A DNA stretch of 64,000 bases from Synechococcus sp. CC9311 (GTDB lineage Bacteria; Cyanobacteriota; Cyanobacteriia; PCC-6307; Cyanobiaceae), in the NCBI RefSeq assembly GCF_000014585.1, contig NC_008319.1:372001-436000 (forward strand), written 5' to 3'. The notes under the pieces are model-generated. The model was not told where the DNA came from. It made no database searches and saw only the letters and a program-made list of their open reading frames with translations. Positions 37,443-45,441 of this stretch are shown piece by piece (the stretch's first letter is position 1; the number at the start of each line of letters is the position of its first letter). The translations under genes and the position numbers were made by a program.

Positions 37443-37513
37443 GCAGCTTCCACGTGGGGTGCCGCGATCGGCTTGATGGGTGAACCTATCTCTTTTTTGC
37501 TGCAACCGGTTTG

Positions 37514-40500
37514 TCAATTGCCTGGTGAGCTCTGAATGTGAGTCTTCTCCCTCCATCCTTTGAGGCTCAAATAAACGGCTGGAACAACAAACAGAGAAAG
37601 CAGCGTGGAGATCAGCAAGCCGCTAAATACCACCGTTCCAATGCTGATTCGACTGGCTGAACCTGTGCCGCTTGCCAGCAGCAGCGGCAGAAAACCAGCT
37701 AAGGAGGTAATCGCTGTCAGAACAATTGGACGCATCCGCTCTTCCGCCGCGTCAGTGATCGCCTCGCGAAGGGGCAGGCCGGCCCGGAGCCTTTGATTGG
37801 CAAACTCCACAATCAGAATTCCGTTTTTTGCCGCCAAACTCACGAGGACGAGAAGACCCATCTGGCCGTAAACGTCTAGCGGTAGCCCACGCAATTTGAT
37901 TCCGATCAGCGCACCTAGCAGTGCCAGAGGCACTGTCAGCAAAATGACTAGGGGGTCGAGAAAGCTCTCATAGAGACCAGCTAGTAAGAGGTAGACCACC
38001 ACCACGCTCAAACCAAAGAAGGCCCAGGTGACGCCTTCGGCGACCCTTTCTTCCTCCGCAAGGCCTGTAAAAGCAAGCCCGATGTTGCCGCCTCCAATTT
38101 GTTCGCCTGCTGCCTCAAGGATGTTGATGGCTTGCCCACTACTCGTTTCTTTCCCGGGTAAGGCGCTGATACGGATGGATCGGTTAAGGGCGTAGTGGTC
38201 AATCGATCCTGTGCCCTCAACTTGTTCAAGTCGCGCCACGCTTTCAGCGCTGACGAGTTCCCCATCCCGGTTCCGGAGCATGAGGGATTCGATGTCCTCT
38301 GGACGATTGCGGTCGCTGCCCTCCATTTGAATCCAGATGCTCCGTATTTCTCCGTCGGCGTAGGTGTCATCGAGATAGCGCCCGCCGACGGCCATGCCAA
38401 TCGAATTCAGAGTTTCTCTGTAGGGGAGGTTCAGTGCAGCCATTTGGTCGCGGTCTAAAACGAGGCGCCATCTCGGGGCACTGGCGTCGAAACGGGTGCT
38501 GACCCGTTCAAATTTGCCCGTTTCCTTGGCACTCGCAATAAAGGCTTTGGCGACCTGTTCGAATTGGACCAGGTTCAGTTGGCCACCACTGCGGTCTAGA
38601 AGCTCAATGTTTAAGGCTGAATCCCCGCTAAACCCTCGAACGGTGGGGGGGGTAATCAGCACAACTCTGGCATCTGTAATCGAACGATTCAGGGCTTTTT
38701 GCAGTCGTCGTTTGATGGCTTGATCGCTCTGATCTGCACGCCTTCTCTCCTGGAGAGGTTTTAATCTCAGGTAAAAGGAACCCTTGTCTTCCCCGCTTTG
38801 TCCGAACGAACTTCCTGCATAGAAGTTCCCTGACCGGATGAGTGGCTCTTGCTCAACGACAGCGCGAATGGAATCCATGCTTGCCATGCTTCGTTCAAGG
38901 CTGGCGCCTTCCGACAAGGTGAAATAACCACGGATTTGGCCCTGGTCTTCGTTAGGGATAAAGGCTGTCGGCGTGGTGCGAAGGACGACTCCCGTGAGCA
39001 TCAAGCAGATGATTAAAACGATGCCCACCCAATTGGGTCGCATTAATAACTTGCGCAATGTTCGTGAGTAGTGCCCTTCAGTGCTTTGCATGGTCTTTCG
39101 GAGACGATCGCTGAGTCGTCTGATCGGTCCAGGCAGGCGTCCATTCCCTGGAGTGAGAACCCTTGCTGATGCCATTGGCGTGAACGTGAGTGCGTTCAAC
39201 GTGGAGAACACAATGGCAGCCGTAATCGTCAAGGCAATCGGTTCATAAAGGCGACCAATTGACCCTGGAATCAGCAGAACAGGAACGAACACCGCTACGA
39301 GAACCAAAGAGGTGGCCACGATTGCTCCGGCCAATTCCTGCATCGCTGTTTCGGCGGCCTTTAGAGGTGGGTCTCCTTTTTCAATTCGATCGGCAATTTC
39401 CTCGCTCACCACGATTGCATCGTCTACAACAATGCCTGTCGCAAGAATCAGTCCGAACAGAATCAAACTGTTGATATCTGAACCGCTGAGGCGGATCACC
39501 AACAAGCTGCCTACCAAAGAAATAGGTACGGCGATCCCAGGCACCATGGCTAATCGCCAGCGCCCTAGGAAGAGCACCAAAACAACTAAAACCAGCAGGA
39601 TTGCATCGCGGAGTGTCGTAATGGTGCGATCGAGATTGGCTTGGATGGTGTCGGCCGTATCCACGATGGTTTGCATCGTGATTCCGGGCGGAAATCCTGA
39701 TTCGAGTTTCGCGAGATTTCGGCGAATGCTTCGACTGAGAGCAAGGGCATTCGCTCCATCTCTTTGATAGATCCCTACGGCAACGGAGCGTTCTCCCTGA
39801 AGATTGATCGCGGCCCTTCCATAACTGCGTTGTCCAAGGCTGACGCGGCCGACATCACTGAGTCGAATGAGGCCCCCATTGGCTAATCGTTTGATCACCA
39901 GGTTTTCAAGTTCGTCCTGGCTGCGCAAGCGACCTTCGGCTTCGACAGGAAGGCTGAGAAGTTGTCCTGATGGAGCCGGTGCGCTGCCGAGCGCGCCGAT
40001 GGCGGCCAGAACGTTTTGCTCGATAAGCGCTGTGCTGACATCCGTGATCGTGAGATTGGCTTGCTCAAGTTTTTGAGGGTCCATCCACAGGCGGTAGGCC
40101 AACTCGCTGCTACCGAATACACGAATATCTCCTACGCCTGAAACGGATCTGAGCGATTCTCTGAGCGATTGTTCAAGCCATCCTGGGAGAAAGGTTGGAA
40201 CGTAGAGATCTTGCGGATGGCTAAAGCCAAGGATCATCAGTAAATCGCTAGAGGAGCGATTTACGCTGAGTCCTTGGCGAGTAACGGCTTGCGGCAAGCG
40301 GCGCAACGCCAAATTCACTTCGTTTTGGACCTTGATCGCATTCAGTTCAGGGCTGCCTTTTTTGAAGCGAAGGCTGATTCTTGATTGCCCTTCACTACTT
40401 GTGGACTGAATGCTGTCGAGATCGCTGAGACCGTTGAGTTGTTGCTCCAGCACAGTGGTGACGCTTTGCTCCACCACATCTGGGGATGCAGCAGGGAAGC

Positions 40501-40651
40501 GTGCTGTCACGCTGACCTGGGTTGGTGCCAACTGGGGGAGGTCTTCAAGGCCCAAGCCGAAGAGCGAAACAAGTCCTGCCAGCAGAACGAGCAGGCTGCA
40601 GACAACGGTGAGTACAGGCCGTCGCAGAAAGGGCTGGGAGATGGACCGCAA
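37514..40651 (-). CDS. RND efflux transporter permease (AcrB/HAE1-type)
   Basis: 1045-residue inner-membrane proton antiporter, full length for the family. N-terminal RRPVLTVVCSLLVLLAGL is the first membrane helix; the proton-relay DD pair lies in GLILATGIVVDDAIVVSEEIADR (helix 4); two large periplasmic loops and 12 helices are intact. The best start is a TTG at 40651 (LRSISQPFLRRPV); no ATG is in frame nearby. No membrane-fusion (HlyD/AcrA) or TolC partner is adjacent, so it must use partners elsewhere. It lies between psaAB and psaIL on the strand opposite to psaAB. Confidence 0.93.
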   Translation of the reverse strand: MRSISQPFLRRPVLTVVCSLLVLLAGLVSLFGLGLEDLPQLAPTQVSVTARFPAASPDVVEQSVTTVLEQQLNGLSDLDSIQSTSSEGQSRISLRFKKGSPELNAIKVQNEVNLALRRLPQAVTRQGLSVNRSSSDLLMILGFSHPQDLYVPTFLPGWLEQSLRESLRSVSGVGDIRVFGSSELAYRLWMDPQKLEQANLTITDVSTALIEQNVLAAIGALGSAPAPSGQLLSLPVEAEGRLRSQDELENLVIKRLANGGLIRLSDVGRVSLGQRSYGRAAINLQGERSVAVGIYQRDGANALALSRSIRRNLAKLESGFPPGITMQTIVDTADTIQANLDRTITTLRDAILLVLVVLVLFLGRWRLAMVPGIAVPISLVGSLLVIRLSGSDINSLILFGLILATGIVVDDAIVVSEEIADRIEKGDPPLKAAETAMQELAGAIVATSLVLVAVFVPVLLIPGSIGRLYEPIALTITAAIVFSTLNALTFTPMASARVLTPGNGRLPGPIRRLSDRLRKTMQSTEGHYSRTLRKLLMRPNWVGIVLIICLMLTGVVLRTTPTAFIPNEDQGQIRGYFTLSEGASLERSMASMDSIRAVVEQEPLIRSGNFYAGSSFGQSGEDKGSFYLRLKPLQERRRADQSDQAIKRRLQKALNRSITDARVVLITPPTVRGFSGDSALNIELLDRSGGQLNLVQFEQVAKAFIASAKETGKFERVSTRFDASAPRWRLVLDRDQMAALNLPYRETLNSIGMAVGGRYLDDTYADGEIRSIWIQMEGSDRNRPEDIESLMLRNRDGELVSAESVARLEQVEGTGSIDHYALNRSIRISALPGKETSSGQAINILEAAGEQIGGGNIGLAFTGLAEEERVAEGVTWAFFGLSVVVVYLLLAGLYESFLDPLVILLTVPLALLGALIGIKLRGLPLDVYGQMGLLVLVSLAAKNGILIVEFANQRLRAGLPLREAITDAAEERMRPIVLTAITSLAGFLPLLLASGTGSASRISIGTVVFSGLLISTLLSLFVVPAVYLSLKGWREKTHIQSSPGN

Positions 40652-40691
40652 GGCGGCACCTGCTGCAAAAGCGGGTTGATCTTGGCAGTTA

Positions 40692-40731
40692 AAAGTCCCT
40701 GTTGAGCGACTTTTCGCTCAACAGGGACTTT
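40692..40731 (-). terminator. Strong terminator hairpin of psaI-psaL
   Basis: A perfect 17-bp inverted repeat (AAAGTCCCTGTTGAGCG with CGCTCAACAGGGACTTT) with a 6-nt loop, 31 bp after the psaL stop; the transcript continues ACTTTTAAC, giving a short U-run. It lies 40 bp upstream of the RND start codon, so the RND gene either reads through it or has a promoter inside it. Confidence 0.88.
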
Positions 40732-40762
40732 GCTGGTCTGTTTCAGTGAGGGACGTTGAGGC

Positions 40763-41254
40763 TCAGCTCACGCTCCAAACACCTGCCGCTATCTTCACGA
40801 GCTCCTGAACGTGGAGAGTGTCGCAGAGCAACCAGGCAAAGACAGCACCACCACAGCCACCCAGCCAGAAGCCACTGGTGAACTCAGACCACCCGTTGCG
40901 AGTGAAAAGATCTGCGGGGGGATTGTCAACTGTGACGTCTGCGGGAGGGATATGAGGTTGCTTTCCGGGCTGGTTATAGAGAAGGAACAGGAGAGTGAGG
41001 AGGTGAACAGCACCGATAGCTGCTAAGAGGCCAGCGGTTGCTGAGTAATCGGTATTACGCAGTGGGCCACAGATTGTGTAGGGCCCATAAAGGAGATATC
41101 CAAAGGCTGCGCCTGTTTCAATTCCCCTGAAATTTGGTGATATCCCTTGGCGATAAAAGGGAAGATTATTTATAAGCCACTTCATGAAATAACCGCTATT
41201 CACGGGTGTGGCTAAATTGCCGACGCAAGGATCGGCCGCAGGAGTAACAGTCAT
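40763..41254 (-). CDS. psaL: Photosystem I subunit XI
   Basis: 163-residue subunit needed for PSI trimer formation. Conserved N-terminus ([48 protein letters not shown]) and three membrane segments ([19 protein letters not shown]; the [17 protein letters not shown] helix) are seen. It follows psaI with a 44-bp gap and is probably co-transcribed. Confidence 0.98.
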   Translation of the reverse strand: MTVTPAADPCVGNLATPVNSGYFMKWLINNLPFYRQGISPNFRGIETGAAFGYLLYGPYTICGPLRNTDYSATAGLLAAIGAVHLLTLLFLLYNQPGKQPHIPPADVTVDNPPADLFTRNGWSEFTSGFWLGGCGGAVFAWLLCDTLHVQELVKIAAGVWSVS

Positions 41255-41298
41255 TGGAGTTTGATGGCTTAGTCGGAGTGCTGGTGTCTGGTTTTAGA

Positions 41299-41415
41299 TC
41301 AGTCGGCGGCGGTAATCGCCCGTCCAACAAGAATGATGAAAACTGCAGGGAAAACAATCCCAATCATTGGCACAAACAACACCGGCAGCCAGGCTGCTGC
41401 AAAATCTCCAGTCAT
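41299..41415 (-). CDS. psaI: Photosystem I subunit VIII
   Basis: 38-residue single-span membrane peptide beginning MTGDFAAAWLPVLFVPMIG and ending RAITAAD; length and composition match PsaI, which sits next to PsaL at the trimer interface. The ATG at 41415 is used; the longer in-frame reading upstream is not conserved. It heads a psaI-psaL pair. Confidence 0.95.
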   Translation of the reverse strand: MTGDFAAAWLPVLFVPMIGIVFPAVFIILVGRAITAAD

Positions 41416-41541
41416 GATCAAGCCCAGGGTTGTTCCCACGATTTTAGAGTCTTCATGTTGGGCATTCCCCTCTAAGGGTTTCCTGGCGAAATAAAAGTTC
41501 AATCCAACCCTTTATCGGGTTGTCCCTAAGCATCTGATCTG

Positions 41542-42009
41542 ATGACTCAGCTATTCGCTGGTGTTGCAACCATTGTTCTGGCCATCATTCTCTATGGTCT
41601 GGGCCGAAAACCCCATAAGCCAATTCTGCGCAGTACGGATGTGTCGGAGGTCGTAGCTCTGAATCGTGCCCAGGTGGAGCTGGTGCAGGTGTCGGAGGTA
41701 GAGGAGGTCGCTGAGAGTGCTCCCGTTCTTGCATGGCAGGCCCCCTCCACCTCTGCTGAAAGGCTTGAGTTGCAGCAGTACCTGCGGCGGTCGATGGATG
41801 ACGGGCCAGATCTACGACTGCAGGCGATCAAGCTTGCGGGGCAGTGGGGTCACCAGTCGGTTCTTCCAATTTTGCGACGGGGCCTGCATGATTCAGACAG
41901 TCGAGTTGTCGAGGCTGCTGCCGCCGCGATTGAACGTCACCGCAGTGGCCCTTACCGTGCCTCAGCTCACCCTGTACGGCCCCCGCGCAACGTGGCGCGG
42001 ATGCGATAA
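41542..42009 (+). CDS. Membrane-anchored HEAT-repeat protein
   Basis: 155 residues: an N-terminal membrane helix (LFAGVATIVLAIILYGLG), an acidic linker, and one or two HEAT-type helical repeats (DDGPDLRLQAIKLAGQWGHQSVLPILRRGLHDSDSRVVEAAAAAIERH). HEAT repeats mediate protein contacts and, in cyanobacteria, also occur in phycobilin lyases; this protein is too short to be a lyase. It is divergent from psaI, and its last 43 bp overlap the convergent glycosyltransferase. Confidence 0.75.
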   Translation: MTQLFAGVATIVLAIILYGLGRKPHKPILRSTDVSEVVALNRAQVELVQVSEVEEVAESAPVLAWQAPSTSAERLELQQYLRRSMDDGPDLRLQAIKLAGQWGHQSVLPILRRGLHDSDSRVVEAAAAAIERHRSGPYRASAHPVRPPRNVARMR

Positions 42010-42971
42010 ATCGGCCTTCCTTGACTTTCGTGATAAGTGCGAATGAGCAGCTCTGCCAACAGTCCAAAGCAGAACAATTGAATTCCTGCCAACCCCAAAA
42101 CTACGGCCAGCGTTAGTAAGGGTCGGTTGCCAATATCGGCTCCTTGGAGCTTGATCATCAGAAGGTAGCTACTGGAGATCAAGCTCAAAGCGATCGCAAT
42201 CAATCCCGCGAATCCGAACACGTACATCGGACGCGTGAGGAACCGTTTCATGAACCAAACGGTGAGAAGGTCCATGAGCACGCGAAATGTGCGATCAATT
42301 CCATATTTGCTGCTGCCGTACTGCCTTGCCCGGTGATTCACTTTGACTTCAGTGATTCGTGCGCCTTCGATGAAAGCCAGTGCGGGCAGGAAGCGGTGAA
42401 GCTCTCCGTACAGGCGCATGTCGGAGAGAACTGCCCGGTCATAGGCCTTTAGGGAACAGCCGTAGTCATGGAGCTTCACGCCTGTGACCTTGCCGATCAG
42501 TCGGTTGGCGATTCGCGAGGGCAGTTTTCGCTGCAGTTCAGCGTCCTGTCGTTGATGACGCCAACCGCTTACGAGGTCATACCCCTCACGCAGCTTCGCC
42601 AGGAGCAAGGGGATGTCAGCTGGATCATTCTGTAAATCACCATCAAGGCTGACGATGATCCGGCCACGGGCTACATCAAAACCCGCCGCCATTGCTGCGG
42701 TTTGACCGTAGTTTTTGCGAAGAAGCACGCCAACGAGCTCTGGAACCTCTTGGCTGACCTGTTGGAGCACTGCGGCCGTTTGATCAGACGATCCATCATT
42801 CACAAGCACCAGCTCGAAGCGCTCACCTGAGGGCCGCAGTGATGAGAGAAGTTGCTCCACCAATTCGGGCAGGCTCTCTTCTTCGTTGTAGAGCGGCACC
42901 ACTACGGAGACATCGAGACTGCTCTCCTCGTTTGCGGATGCGTTTGAGGGTGCTGCTGGGCTCAGAGACAT
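41967..42971 (-). CDS. Family 2 glycosyltransferase (polyprenyl-phosphate hexose synthase-like)
   Basis: 334 residues from the ATG at 42971. The GT2 catalytic domain starts DVSVVVPLYNEEESLPELVEQLL, with DGSSDQT and DGDLQNDP metal/substrate motifs. Two C-terminal membrane helices follow (MYVFGFAGLIAIALSLISSSYLLMI and LLTLAVVLGLAGIQLFCFGLL). This architecture (GtrB/dolichol-phosphate mannose synthase-like) loads sugars onto undecaprenyl phosphate for envelope glycans. The donor sugar is unknown. It overlaps the HEAT-repeat gene by 43 bp at the 3' ends. A TTG at 42995 is a weaker start. Confidence 0.88.
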   Translation of the reverse strand: MSLSPAAPSNASANEESSLDVSVVVPLYNEEESLPELVEQLLSSLRPSGERFELVLVNDGSSDQTAAVLQQVSQEVPELVGVLLRKNYGQTAAMAAGFDVARGRIIVSLDGDLQNDPADIPLLLAKLREGYDLVSGWRHQRQDAELQRKLPSRIANRLIGKVTGVKLHDYGCSLKAYDRAVLSDMRLYGELHRFLPALAFIEGARITEVKVNHRARQYGSSKYGIDRTFRVLMDLLTVWFMKRFLTRPMYVFGFAGLIAIALSLISSSYLLMIKLQGADIGNRPLLTLAVVLGLAGIQLFCFGLLAELLIRTYHESQGRPIYRIRATLRGGRTG

Positions 42972-43020
42972 CCAGATGTGGGGCGATGCGAGCAACTTAA
43001 GCCGGCATCGATGTCTCTCT

Positions 43021-43758
43021 TTAAGGAAGCGTCGTGCCGTCGTGGCATCGCGTCACCCTGCCGGCTCCGCGTAGTTCGGATCGGTAGTGGCAGGCCACGG
43101 GGTGTTGGTCAGAGGGATGGATGCTGTCGATGCCAATCCCATTGCGGCCGTGCTCTTGTCCCGAACTATGCATGTAGCGCCCTTGTTCGAGATGGATGGC
43201 CACGTGGGTGCAGCGCTGTGCCGTGCCGAAAAACAACAAATCTCCAGGACGCAACAGTTGATCATTCCCCGCGCGAACCGCCACGGGGCTGCAAAATCGT
43301 TCTTGTTGGTATGCATCTCGAGGCAACCAGATGCTTTGGCTGGCAAAGGCGGTTTGCACGAGGCCTGAACAGTCGAGATCAGGCCCGATCGTGCCCCCCC
43401 ATAAATAGGTGTTGGGGATCTTGGCAGCGTTCTTCAGCCAATGAAGCACCAACGGAAGTCGCCCTTGGATGCTTGCGGTATCGAGCAAGCGAGGGCTCCA
43501 ATTGCTGCGCGCCACAGCCTGATTGTTGAGCTCATCGATGGCCATCCAACAGGGATATCCATCCTCAATCAATGCCGTTCTGACGCGGCGTGCGCTCGGA
43601 TGGGGATCGGCGAGAACTCGAAATCCCCTGCCAGCGCAGGCTTGAGTTGCTAACCCGCTGCCATGGCTGCGCGCATACCCTTGAACATCCGTATTCAGTG
43701 TCCAACAGCTTCCCTTGTTCAGCTGTTCGGGAGTGAGCGCTGTGCCTAGGGTCGGCAT
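43021..43758 (-). CDS. NlpC/P60 peptidoglycan endopeptidase with SH3-like domain
   Basis: 245 residues. The N-terminal half looks like bacterial SH3 domain(s) (FRVLADPHPSARRVRTALIEDGYPCWM), and the C-terminal ~110 residues are NlpC/P60 with catalytic Cys in GGTIGPDLDCSGLVQ and His in CTHVAIHLEQGRYMHSSG. Related cyanobacterial enzymes from Anabaena and Nostoc cleave gamma-D-Glu-diaminopimelate bonds. No signal peptide is evident, which is also reported for those enzymes. It is divergent from the serine hydrolase gene. Confidence 0.88.
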   Translation of the reverse strand: MPTLGTALTPEQLNKGSCWTLNTDVQGYARSHGSGLATQACAGRGFRVLADPHPSARRVRTALIEDGYPCWMAIDELNNQAVARSNWSPRLLDTASIQGRLPLVLHWLKNAAKIPNTYLWGGTIGPDLDCSGLVQTAFASQSIWLPRDAYQQERFCSPVAVRAGNDQLLRPGDLLFFGTAQRCTHVAIHLEQGRYMHSSGQEHGRNGIGIDSIHPSDQHPVACHYRSELRGAGRVTRCHDGTTLP

Positions 43759-43775
43759 TGACTGATGCCAGTGCT

Positions 43776-44675
43776 ATGGCGTTCTACCGTGCCGAGCCGG
43801 CGATGCAGGAGTACCTCGTCGGCTTGATTGATCGATTCGCTGACCAAGACCGCCCTGGATTGCACGAGCAGATTGCCGTGAACTGGGTGCGCTACGACCA
43901 ATTCAATTTGTCGCCGGGAAGCGGATTGGGTGCTGCCTGGGCTGACCAGAAACCGCTCTATCCAGCGAGTGTTGTGAAATTGGTCTACGCCGTTGCGGTT
44001 GAGGATTGGCTGCAAAAGGGCCTTCTTCTCGAAACGGCGGAATTACGACGTGCCGTCAACGACATGATCGCTTTGTCCAGCAACGATGCCACTGGATTAG
44101 TGGTGGACTGTCTTACAGGCACGTCCAGTGGACCAGACCTGCAAGGCGAAGCCTGGGTGAACTGGCAGCGTCAGCGTCAATTGGTAAATGAGTGGTTGTC
44201 GGACTTTGGCTGGGCTGAGTTTGAACGGGTGAACTGCTGCCAGAAAACCTGGGGAGATGGACCTTATGGGAGAGAACAAAGGTTTTATGGAGAGAACAAC
44301 AGCAACCGCAATGCCTTGACAACAGCTGCGGTATCTCGGCTGTTAGAGGCGGTGATGACCGATGGTCTGCTTTCACCTCCGGCTTGCCACCGCCTGCGTT
44401 CAGCGCTGGCGCGTTCTTTGAGTCAGTGTGAGAGGAGCGCTGATCCTGAAAATCAGGTGGATGGTTTTCTTGGGGAAGGCCTGCCAGAGAACAGCAGGCT
44501 TTGGAGTAAAGCGGGATGGATGAGTCAGGCCAGGCATGATGCCGCTTGGTGGAGTGAACCTGAGGGCGCAACACAACTGTTGGTTGTGTTCAGCGTGGGT
44601 GCTGAACGTGCCAATGACAACCAGCTTTTGCCAGGGATTGCGAGGGAATTAGCTGCTTTTAGCCAGGATCGCTAA
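43776..44675 (+). CDS. Serine hydrolase of the penicillin-binding/class A beta-lactamase fold
   Basis: 299 residues. The SxxK motif is in YPASVVKLVYAVAVEDWL, an SxN-like motif in IALSSNDATGLVVD, and KAG (LWSKAGWMSQ) replaces the KTG triad. No signal peptide is visible, so it may be cytoplasmic. It could be a DD-peptidase or amidohydrolase; lactamase activity is not implied. I use the ATG at 43776; a TTG at 43758 would share bases with the start codon of the divergent NlpC gene. Confidence 0.8.
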   Translation: MAFYRAEPAMQEYLVGLIDRFADQDRPGLHEQIAVNWVRYDQFNLSPGSGLGAAWADQKPLYPASVVKLVYAVAVEDWLQKGLLLETAELRRAVNDMIALSSNDATGLVVDCLTGTSSGPDLQGEAWVNWQRQRQLVNEWLSDFGWAEFERVNCCQKTWGDGPYGREQRFYGENNSNRNALTTAAVSRLLEAVMTDGLLSPPACHRLRSALARSLSQCERSADPENQVDGFLGEGLPENSRLWSKAGWMSQARHDAAWWSEPEGATQLLVVFSVGAERANDNQLLPGIARELAAFSQDR

Positions 44676-45314
44676 ATGATTAATTGCCTGGATTTTTGAT
44701 TCTTTCTGGGGCAAAGTCTGGAGCTTTTTGCGACGTTGAATTGATATGTGTATCTTTCGAGGTGGAAGTGTTTCGCGCGAATTCTTGTTTTTGATTGATT
44801 TCTTGCAAGCGCTTTATTGTGAATCCATCCCTTTGCTCAGGTGCTCGCTTGAGTAGATAGGTTTTAAGCGATTGATGCCTCTGTTGATTGGGAAATCAAG
44901 CCTTTGGAAATTGAGTGTAGGTTCGCGACACGGTAATGTATTGCTTGCGTCTGTTGCCATGGTTAATGGGAAGGCAAGCTTAAAGAATTTCTCTTTTTGC
45001 TCTCTGGGTGCTGGAGTTTTGTTGTGAAAGATTTTGGGGTAGAGGCTTCTCAAAGCTTGAAAATTTTAAGAGGCTATTGAAAGAATTTGGCCTTTCGTCT
45101 TGGCGTTCAATGCTGTCTCGTCAGATGGATATAAAGGCTCCATTTGATGACATCTTTTCGTTCTGATCAATTTAAGAGTCTGAATTGATCATTCGTTTTT
45201 GGCTTTGGAGTATGAAGCCGACCATCGCTGTGTGAAGTCTTCAGTGCCTAATTTCTCTTGCTTCAATGCTTGGATTGAAAGCGAAGTCAAGTAGAAGTAG
45301 TGACTTGTTTAAAA
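44676..45314. other. Gene-free AT-rich region beside tRNA-Ser
   Basis: About 640 bp with no supported gene. It is clearly AT-richer than its neighbours and has many T-runs. It ends at the 3' end of tRNA-Ser(GCU), the side on which tRNA-targeted elements integrate. I see no integrase gene and no second copy of the tRNA 3' end, so an integrated element is not shown. One clear structure is the stem at 45164-45191. Confidence 0.5.
45164..45191 (+). other. AT-rich hairpin followed by T-run
   Basis: TGATCAATT and AATTGATCA form a perfect 9-bp stem with a 10-nt loop, followed by TTCGTTTTTGG on the plus strand. It could end an unannotated small RNA transcribed from the AT-rich stretch, or act as a late terminator for the serine hydrolase gene. 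Confidence 0.4.
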
Positions 45315-45403
45315 CGGAGAGGGAGGGATTCGAACCCTCGACAGAAGTTGCCTCCTGTAACTCCTTAGCAGGGAGCCGCTTTCAACCACTCAGCCACCTC
45401 TCC
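45315..45403 (-). tRNA. tRNA-Ser (anticodon GCU)
   Basis: 89-nt class II tRNA. Acceptor GGAGAGG/CCTCTCC with discriminator G; D arm GGCTGAGTGGTTGAAAGC; anticodon loop CTGCTAA with GCT reading AGC/AGT; long variable arm (TTACAGGAGGCAACTTCTGTC region); T arm GGGTTCGAATCCC. No CCA is encoded. Confidence 0.97.
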
Positions 45404-45441
45404 AGCAGCAAAGCCATCGTACCAAGAGGTCTGCCAAATGC

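Noticed and set aside
44814-45053. 79-codon minus-strand frame in the AT-rich spacer
   Set aside because: No similarity, no ribosome binding site and atypical composition; not supported as a gene.
44676-45403. Integrated element at tRNA-Ser
   Set aside because: No integrase and no duplicated tRNA 3' segment was found; only the composition and position are suggestive.
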